Of a stretch of DNA of 64,000 nucleotides, positions 57,027-64,000 are shown one piece after another. Numbering within the stretch: position 1 is the stretch's first letter; every line of letters starts with the position of its first letter. Source of the stretch: Laburnicola sp. R22_1. Lineage: Eukaryota; Ascomycota; Dothideomycetes; Pleosporales; Didymosphaeriaceae. A program made the translations under genes and the position numbers. Below the pieces are notes generated by a model, which was not told the DNA's origin, ran no database searches, and saw only the letters and a program-made list of their open reading frames with translations. The stretch covers positions 1,240,001-1,304,000 of the forward strand of contig JACONQ010000004.1 of assembly GCA_014281115.1 (NCBI GenBank). Reading direction: 5' to 3'.

Positions 57027-59080
57027 ATGGCCTCGGGCGACGGCAGCACCGAGCGCGCCAGCACTAATACGAGCCAGATCAGGACCTGGCACTCCATTGT
57101 AACCCTCGTCGTCTTCGTCTTCGCCAACATCGTTGTCCTGTTCCCCTTCCACGTACCCGTCTACCTGCCACGATGGTTCACTGATGCTGTTATCGATGCG
57201 CTCGCTGCCCTGCGCATTATTGGACCACAACGGAAGACCCAACCCTGCCGCTGGGTGCGATTCGAGTTCCCCATGAACTTCATAACAGCGCCATTGATAG
57301 CTGATCTCTTCCTGCTCGCCATTGCGGCTATTGGCCGGGACGAAGTGCATGATGGGACCGTCGGCGCAAACCACATCTCGCCGCTGGACATTATGGCTTT
57401 CTTCCTGTCCCTCGCCTACATCGCCATCTCCATCGACGCCTCGGGGCTCATCAGGTACATGGCATTCAAGGTCCTGCAGTGGGGCGGTAAAGTTGGCCAC
57501 CGGCTCTTCTTCTACCTCTACGTCTTCTTCTTCGTCCTGACCACCTTCATTGGCAACGACCCTGTCATCCTGTCCGGCACTGCTTTCCTCGCATACATGA
57601 CTCGAGTATCCAGCAATATTATCCATCCCCGCGCTTGGATTTATACACAATTCGCCGTCGCCAATATTGGATCGGCCGTACTTGTTTCATCCAACCCCAC
57701 CAACCTTGTACTGGCCGGAGCTTTTGGTATCAAGTTTATCAACTATACGGCCAACATCATCGTTCCTGTGGTCGCCACGGCCATTGTCTTATTCCCCTTC
57801 CTCCTCTACATTGTGTTTGCGGATGAATCGCTCATCCCAGTCTCCATCAGGATGCACGAATTGCCGGAGGAAGCGAGGAACAAGAAGCCTGTAAATCCGA
57901 ATATACCAAACGCCCGCGCCAATCTCGCCGAACAAGAGAGCAAGCACACCAATGATGAGACCGGTCAGCTACTGTCCCTCGAGGAAATTATGAATCCTTT
58001 TCTGGACAAGAGCGGTGCAGCTTTCGGAGGCGTTCTCATGGCACTTACCCTGGCTACAGTGCTTGCTCTTAACGCTGCTTCCCAGTCTCAAGGCGAGTAT
58101 CCCGTCTTCTGGGTCACGCTACCCGCAGCGGTGGTCATGATTGGCTGGGACCTTGCCTTTGGGTGGTACCATCGGGCGGAGACGCGAGATATTGCTCGCC
58201 AAGCTTCAGAGAACATTCAGCTTGCACAAATTCAGAACGAAGACGAGAAAGAGGAGGATCAGAAGCCTGACGATTCTGATCAAGCGAACATAGATACCAT
58301 CACACTGTTCGAGCCGGGTAAGAAGCAGGAGCATGCACGAAATGCCCCCTCCCACACCCCACGGGTTAATGATGCCGAACCCGCCGTTGTACAAGGGAAA
58401 AACACGAAACCGTCATCACCGACAACACTCGTATCACTGTCGAAGCATGCGTGGGGATGGGCGCAGATGACTTTTCCTACATCCACCACTGTTCTAGCGC
58501 ATCTACCCTTGGCGCTTGTCCCGTTTGCTCTCTGTATGTTTGTGCTAGTTCAAGCGCTGGTATCCAAAGGATGGGTTCAGGTGTTCGCCTACGGATGGGA
58601 CCACTGGGTGACAAAAACTGGCACGGTTGGGGCAGTAGGAGGCATGGGCCTCCTATCTGTTATCTTGTGCAACGTACGTCTCCATTCCCAAATCAATGAC
58701 AATGCATCTATCAAGAACTGACCAGTATTCAGTTCGCTGGCACAAACATCGGCACCTCCATCCTGCTGTCTCGTGTCATCCAAGCGTGGCAAGCCATTCA
58801 CGACAACCCAGCTATACCCCAGATTTCAGACCGCACCTTTTGGGCCACAGTATACAGCATGGCGCTTGGCGTCAATTTTGGCGCCTTCAGCGGGGCCTTC
58901 AGTGCTTCGTTAGCTGGTCTCCTCTGGCGCGACATTCTGGCGAGAAAGCACATTCGCGTGAGCAGACTCGATTTTGCCCGCGTCAATCTACCAATCATTG
59001 CTATTGCCATGACAGTCGGCTGCGTCGTGCTGATAGGGCAGGTGTACGTTGTGAGGGATACCTTGCCCTATGTGCGGTGA
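57027..59080 (+). CDS. ArsB/NhaD-type (ion transporter) permease
   Basis: Two exons, 57027-58673 and 58733-59080, 664 aa; donor GTACGT, acceptor TTCAG, join CN/FAGTNIGTS. At least ten hydrophobic segments. Signature blocks are FIGNDPVILSGTAFLAYMTR, the NIGSAVLVSSNPTNLVLAG hairpin and its C-terminal counterpart NFAGTNIGTSILLS; the paired N-x-G/S-N-P-T/T-N-I-G hairpins are typical of the ion transporter superfamily. A long charged loop lies in the middle (about 395-485). The substrate may be an anion such as arsenite or a dicarboxylate, or Na+/H+; sequence alone does not say. An asparagine-rich exon junction sits in the second hairpin. Confidence 0.87.
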
Positions 59081-60419
59081 GATGAAGAGCAGAAATTCTG
59101 GTTTCTTGATTTGGAGAATAAAGGCATGCCTCCACTTCATTGCTCGGCTCTCGGACAATGCCATCAATCCGGATGAGCGTGAATTTCCCGGTGCACCTGA
59201 GTACATGGCGGGGCGCTGGTCGTGGGCATGAGCGTACGAAGATTCATGTTTGTGCTTGCCATGAATAGATGCGTCCGGCGGTATAGGCAGGTCGACGAGT
59301 GTTGGAGGAGGGGATCTGAAAACGGACTGCATGTTGTAGCGAGACGCTGAGGGCGGTTTGCATGATGAGAAAGTGGCTCCTGAGGAGCCAACGGACGTGG
59401 TTCCACCGTGGGGAAGGTGCGTTTGTGTGCTGGGCGGGCTGCGCCCGTTGAGGGCCCTCCGAAGTACAACGACCCGTCATCACGGCCAGGCATGCGAGGT
59501 TTCGGTAAGGTGCACAGCTGCCACATTCCATCTATTGAAAGAGCCTGCCTTCTAGAACCAAGTTTGTCTTTAGGATTCGTCCGTCATGGCGCCCATACGG
59601 TATCTACGGTTTCTTCGAGTTCGTGACATGGCACAAGATAGGAGACATTCAAGGGTCCAGTTGTCGAGGCATGGCTTTGCTCTTTGCTTCAGCCACAGTC
59701 ATAGTCACAAGATGAGGAACATGCCATCTCTGTGGTTATGAACGGAGATCACGTTACTGCGTCAGCCAAGAACGCCCGGCCGCTCACGTTACGCCCCGCA
59801 GTGCCGAAGATGCTCGCCTACAGCAAGCGAGCGCGCAACGGTGAAGTTGCTTTGGAGTGGGGTGACTTTGATGGGGACGACTTTGCCCTACATCCGCCGA
59901 GTGATTTCCCTGCAAACATTGCCAAAACTGCGAAACGCTCTCGACAATTCGCCTCGTGGTAAACATGGCGTCCCATCCTCTCCATCCCAGAACGCGCTCT
60001 CGCTCCCTGACAAGATCTTCAAGCGTAGTAATAGCTTAAAGAATAGATGATGCGTACGTAGACAAGACAGACAGGACGGAGAGATTGGTAGTCGGTCGTC
60101 TGTCTTAGACTATGTATTCCTTACTCTACGCAAAAACTAATCTCATATCCTGACCACTTAACTTACTTGCATAGCATTGAAGTGAGTAGTTAACCGCCAA
60201 CTTTCTTTTCAGTCTCGTGGTACTAACGAAGCTGCACATGCCTATAAAGATCGCGTTTTTCTTCGCCTAGGGGGCGTCGTATGGCAAGCGACACAACGGC
60301 TTGGGTATACTTAGCGCGAAGAGAAAATAGCAAAGCGACTCCTGCTTGTGTGTAGCGGATAGAGTAGTACCGCTAGCGATATATGCAGTGGGAAACGGAG
60401 CATTCAGATGGCAGCGTTA
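59081..60419. other. Intergenic region, no gene seen
   Basis: About 1.3 kb between the permease gene and the transposon. Short frames only. Confidence 0.4.
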
Positions 60420-62334
60420 AGCCAGGGGTCCTAGTTTCCGACACCCCCGTGTTTCGGACAGCCCCACAACCGCGCCTCCTCATCATGCACTACAACCGAA
60501 TATAAGTTCTTAAAAATTCAATTCTTTATTAATTTCAATTCATCTTTTTGCATCATTTTTTCTGTCTTCTAATGGCTAGATATACAGAGGGCGACGTCTA
60601 AAATGCACTCGCAGACCTCGAATCTGGGGTCGCTTTAGCCACTGCTGCTGCTCGGCATAGGATACCACGGAACACTCTTTGCGGCCGCTTTAATAGTGCC
60701 CAACCTCACTAACACGCTCACAACAGTGAACAGCGTCTTACAATTGTTTAAGAAGAGCATCTAGAGCACTAGATTCTCCAGCAGGAGGCCCTTGGTTACG
60801 CGCCAACGCATGCGCAAGTGCGAGCTATCGCAACTGGCGTGCTCAAGCAAGAGGGTGACCACAGGAACCTAGGGAGGAAGTGGTCTAATCACTTTTTGCG
60901 GCGCCACCCAGCCATTAAGACAAAGTTAGGCCGCCAGACTAACTGGGAACGCATAAATGCAGCTACTCCAGATAATATTAGGCACTTGTTCGACCTGTAC
61001 GGGACCGTGAGCTGGATTCCCCCCCGACGGAGGTACAATGCCGACAAGGGCGGCATTATGGAAGGCCAGGGTATTAATAGGCTTGTTATTGGCTCCTCGC
61101 AGGAAAATCCAAACTCTGTACCAGTTAAGACAGTAAATGCCTGTACTTAGACCTCTATAATAGAGTGTATCTCCGCGCTTAGTGTCGCTCTAGACCCCCT
61201 TGTTATCTTCAAGGCTAAAAGCATCCAGGAGCAGTGGTTTAAGCGGGAGTTTTTGGCTCGATATCCTAGCTGGCATATTACCTTCTTGTAAAATGGATGG
61301 ACAAGCAACGAAATTGCTGTTAAGTGGCTGGAGAAGGTGTTCTTGCCCCAGACTGAGCCTAACGATCCATCCGAGGCATGGTTGCTTATTGTCGACGGTT
61401 ATGGCAGTCATACCTTGGACGAATTTATAACTACATGTTATCTAAATAATATTTACTTGCTCTTTTTGCCTGCCTATACTTTATATGTACTCTAGCCTTT
61501 AGATCTTAGTTGTTTCTTAAGTCTAAAGGCAGCGTATTGGCGGTTCCTTAGCGAGCATACAGCTCTGACAGATGCAACAAAGGTTGGGAAGGCCAGATTT
61601 CTTGAATTTTATGCAGAAGCGCGTAAAATCGGTCTTCGAGAGCAGTGCGTACGAGCTGGGTGGAAGGCGACAGGGCTGTATCCTAAGAGCGTGGATAAGC
61701 CCTTGGGTTCTTGGTGGGTCGTAGTGCGCCAACGGCCGTTGACACCCCCCTCTTCTACTATAGATATTAGGACGCCAAAACGCGGTGGCGACATTGTAAA
61801 GCTATTTTCTGGGAAGAACAGCTCTCTAGCTACACGACGATATATTCGGCTTGCTGCCACAGCGCTAGACTATATTGCAATAGAGGTCTCTATGAAGGAT
61901 TGTGAGATTGCTTCCTTGCGCGAGCATGTTGAGCAAGCAAATCCGCTAAAACGCCGCAAAGTCGCAATTAATCCAAACAATCGCTTCGCGAGTCTTGCAG
62001 AGGTTCTCTCTCAGACTAATTAGGGGCCCTCCTAACGTGTTCGCAAGGCGAGAAGCCCAACGCAGGAGGTAGAGGAGAGTTGCTCTAAGGAGGAAGCGGA
62101 GCAGGCATTGGTTCGACGTTTGGCACGGGATTGACGACCAACACAACAGTATCTTGCCTGTGATTTAAGTGTAGACAAAGAAAGCGATTAAAGCTTTTTA
62201 AATGCAGTTTATTTTGTGTTTTTAGAGATTTATTTGACAAAGTTATGAACACATTCGTAACCAGGGTGGTGACGGCGGCGGGGCTTTGCAGGGTGTCGGA
62301 AACACGGGGCTGTCGGAAACTAGGACCCTTGGCT
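60420..62334 (+). mobile_element. Pogo-like DNA transposon, RIP-damaged
   Basis: 1915 bp flanked by TA (60418-60419 and 62335-62336). The imperfect inverted termini begin AGCCAGGGGTCCTAGTTTCC on the left and AGCCAAGGGTCCTAGTTTCC on the right, continuing through GACA, CCCCGTGTTTC and GACA. An inner TA (60432-60433, 62321-62322) could instead mark the ends. It contains a plus-strand transposase with seven in-frame TAA/TAG stops. The terminal repeats differ from those of the element at 37996, so it is a different family. Confidence 0.85.
60572..62023 (+). pseudogene. Pogo-like transposase with RIP stops
   Basis: One frame runs from the ATG at 60572 (MARYTEGDV) to the stop at 62021-62023, with internal TAA/TAG at seven places and no TGA. 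A CENP-B-like block (RKWSNHFLRRHPAIKTKLGRQ) and the DDE region (LLIVDGYGSHTLDEF, then LFLPAYTLYVL before PLDL) are clear. The stop before PLDL falls where related transposases have Gln; most others also fit CAA or CAG changed to TAA or TAG, and one (near 60767) fits Trp TGG to TAG. This is the expected effect of C-to-T change on either strand. Confidence 0.85.
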
Positions 62335-62664
62335 TAGAGGACAATTTACCTTTCGGAAAATATGGAAAAACTTTTGGCGTGGCGGGACGTACTTGCCTCT
62401 TGCCGTATGTGAAGGTCTTCGGTGCGGTTCGATCTGGGGGCTGTAGTCTTGGTCCGTGTCCGTGGGAATTTCGTGGGCGCGTGGTGCTCGAGGAGCTTGT
62501 AGGGGAGCGGGATCGGGATCGGCGGCGACGTGCGAATAGGAGAGAGATGGGTGTGCCGGGTCTGGATGCTGAGGTGATTGCGAAATGGAAGGATTGTAGT
62601 CGTGGTTTAGGGTAAGCGCGGCGAGAGAAGGTGAGACGTACAGCCGCGGTAGTGGAGATCTAAG
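62335..62664. other. Spacer, no gene called
   Basis: A frame at 62350-62615 has a basic segment (GERDRDRRRRANRREMG) and could be the end of a gene cut by the transposon, but nothing upstream of the transposon completes it. Confidence 0.3.
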
Positions 62665-64000
62665 CTACCGACGTTGGTATAACCAGATCAACTCGTCCTC
62701 TGTTGGGGTCAAATCATCCGGATATATGGGTGGTGGTGCAGTATGCTTCCTCCAATCATCCCATTGCGCAATAGACCACCACCGCGCATTTTCAATCAAC
62801 GCATCATTGTTCCAAATATGGCCCATATCTGCGTCAATCTCGATGACCGATGTCCCCAGAACAAGTGCGCGTACGGCCTCGACAAAAGTGTCGGAGACCA
62901 GACAGCAGCTCTTCCGAAGACGAGCGTAGAGGTTTTTGGCAGGTTCTTGGATGTAGCCCCGTTCGTAGCAAGTAATAAAAGCTTCTTGCCATGAAGCGTC
63001 ATGCTTGAGGATATCGACGATGCCTTGGAGATGTGCGGGGGAGGCATCGAGTTTCAGTGTGAAACATTCTTGAGGCATTCCCGCTGTAGACAGCGCATGC
63101 GCTTCGTCGATCCACGGAAGAAGGACCGAAGTGGCATATTCTGCATCGATCCAGTCGGGGCACACATATCCGGCGCGCTCCACAGGATACACTGCTCTCC
63201 AAAGGTCGACTCGTCTCAGAATGCGTAGGTTGGGATTCTCCTGGCAAAAGCGTATTAAGCCTAACGCGTGGCTTTCTGGGAAGGCCACGCTTCTGCAGCC
63301 TTCAATGAGTATCAGGCGGCGGAATTGAGTGCGAGTACTGCTTGGGAGAGAGTCGAGGAAGCGAATAGCTACCGCGGCCGCCGAAACGTAGTACTTATCT
63401 ATGAAGTTGAGGTCTTGTTCTTCATGGTCATCTGGTGTGGTAAATGCTCTCATACCGTGCCATGTCTGCATCGGCAGGAAGCTCCCATGGTGATGGATGT
63501 AAGCGCATAGTTTGGTCAACGCTACTGATGGTCCACGGGAAGAATCCCATAGCCTTCCGTGAGACCTGAGGAAATCCTTCCTCGGCGGACAGCAGGCGCA
63601 GTGTAAGGTCGACGGCCTCACGAAGCCGGGATGGAACTGTGTGTCGCCACAAACTGGACGACGATCGCAAGCGCCCTATCGGATGTAATGCGGCCAAGTG
63701 ACGAAGGAATGGTTCGCTAGCTGGGGCACCTTGTGTAACGCTGTTTATTATTTCTGGGGTCAAAAGACGGTGGGAGAAGCTCAGGATATCGCGTTTGACG
63801 TTTTGGAGACCTTCCATGAACCAGTTGTATCGTGCAGCTCTCATGAATGTGTCATCAACGTTGGAGAAGACCGCTGAGAATGTGACTGCGTTCATATCAA
63901 GCGCGAGACCATGCATTTCCAAATGCACTTGTCGACATGTATACATGAGCTCTAGAAAGATAGGCTCGGTACTGGATGATCGCAGTTTTCCGGTTCCGAA
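62665..64000 (-). CDS. Hypothetical protein, partial at window edge
   Basis: The frame enters from the window edge (PIFLELMYTCRQVHLEMHG). Exon joins at 63566 and 63465 keep phase (GFPQ/TWHGMRAF) across a 100-nt intron with a weak donor (GTCTCA) and acceptor ATGCAG; without it the first frame stops at 63428. The end is at 62665. TCRQVHLEMHGLALDMNAVTFS resembles the segment after an F-box-like start in a large fungal family of uncharacterised proteins, and FRRLILIEGCRSVAFPESHALGL fits the same. Function unknown. The N-terminus lies outside the window. Confidence 0.6.

Overview
The window looks like a chromosome segment of a filamentous ascomycete (Pezizomycotina). Genes carry several short introns of about 45-100 nt with GTANGT/GTGAGT donors, CTAAC or CTGAC branch points and YAG acceptors. 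Intergenic spacers are short, repeats carry the marks of repeat-induced point mutation (RIP), and the gene families are typical of Pezizomycotina (CipC-like, UstYa-like, A-T-C NRPS-like enzyme, fungal rhodopsin-domain protein). A dothideomycete is a reasonable guess but is not proven. No rRNA, tRNA or CRISPR array was found.

Layout. 0.5-2 kb: cytosolic exopolyphosphatase (PPX1 type). About 2.25-8.55 kb: an extremely AT-rich, RIP-degraded block, with a few less AT-rich inserts and roughly thirty copies of a short AT palindrome, several bounded like introns. 9-11.5 kb: secreted, probably GPI-anchored protein. 11.6-13.8 kb: acyl-protein-thioesterase-like hydrolase and CipC-like stress protein. 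14-17.6 kb: SPX-EXS phosphate exporter (SYG1/XPR1 type). 18-21.7 kb: Arg-rich disordered protein and an F-box protein with a His/Gln tail.

23-31.8 kb: a probable secondary-metabolite locus. An intact adenylation-carrier-condensation enzyme is followed by an FAD monooxygenase with three frameshifts, a UstYa-like gene whose third splice donor reads GG instead of GT, and a 5'-truncated rhodopsin-domain gene interrupted by a 71-bp insertion. I read this as a cluster losing its tailoring genes.

32-38 kb: disordered RG-rich protein, ICln/Lot5, WDR83/MORG1 and NOB1. ICln and WDR83 share a 276-bp divergent promoter. 38-39.8 kb: a pogo/Fot1-like DNA transposon with perfect 65-bp terminal inverted repeats and a frameshifted transposase. 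39.8-45.2 kb: gene-poor, one doubtful gene. 45.2-59.1 kb: housekeeping block with TIM22, a DUF4048-like repeat-rich protein, a GCK/STE20 kinase, a multi-pass membrane protein and an ArsB/NhaD-type permease. 60.4-62.3 kb: a second pogo-like transposon, RIP-inactivated. The window ends inside a hypothetical gene.

All exon joins were worked out by hand from splice signals and reading phase; lengths given are those of the joined frames.
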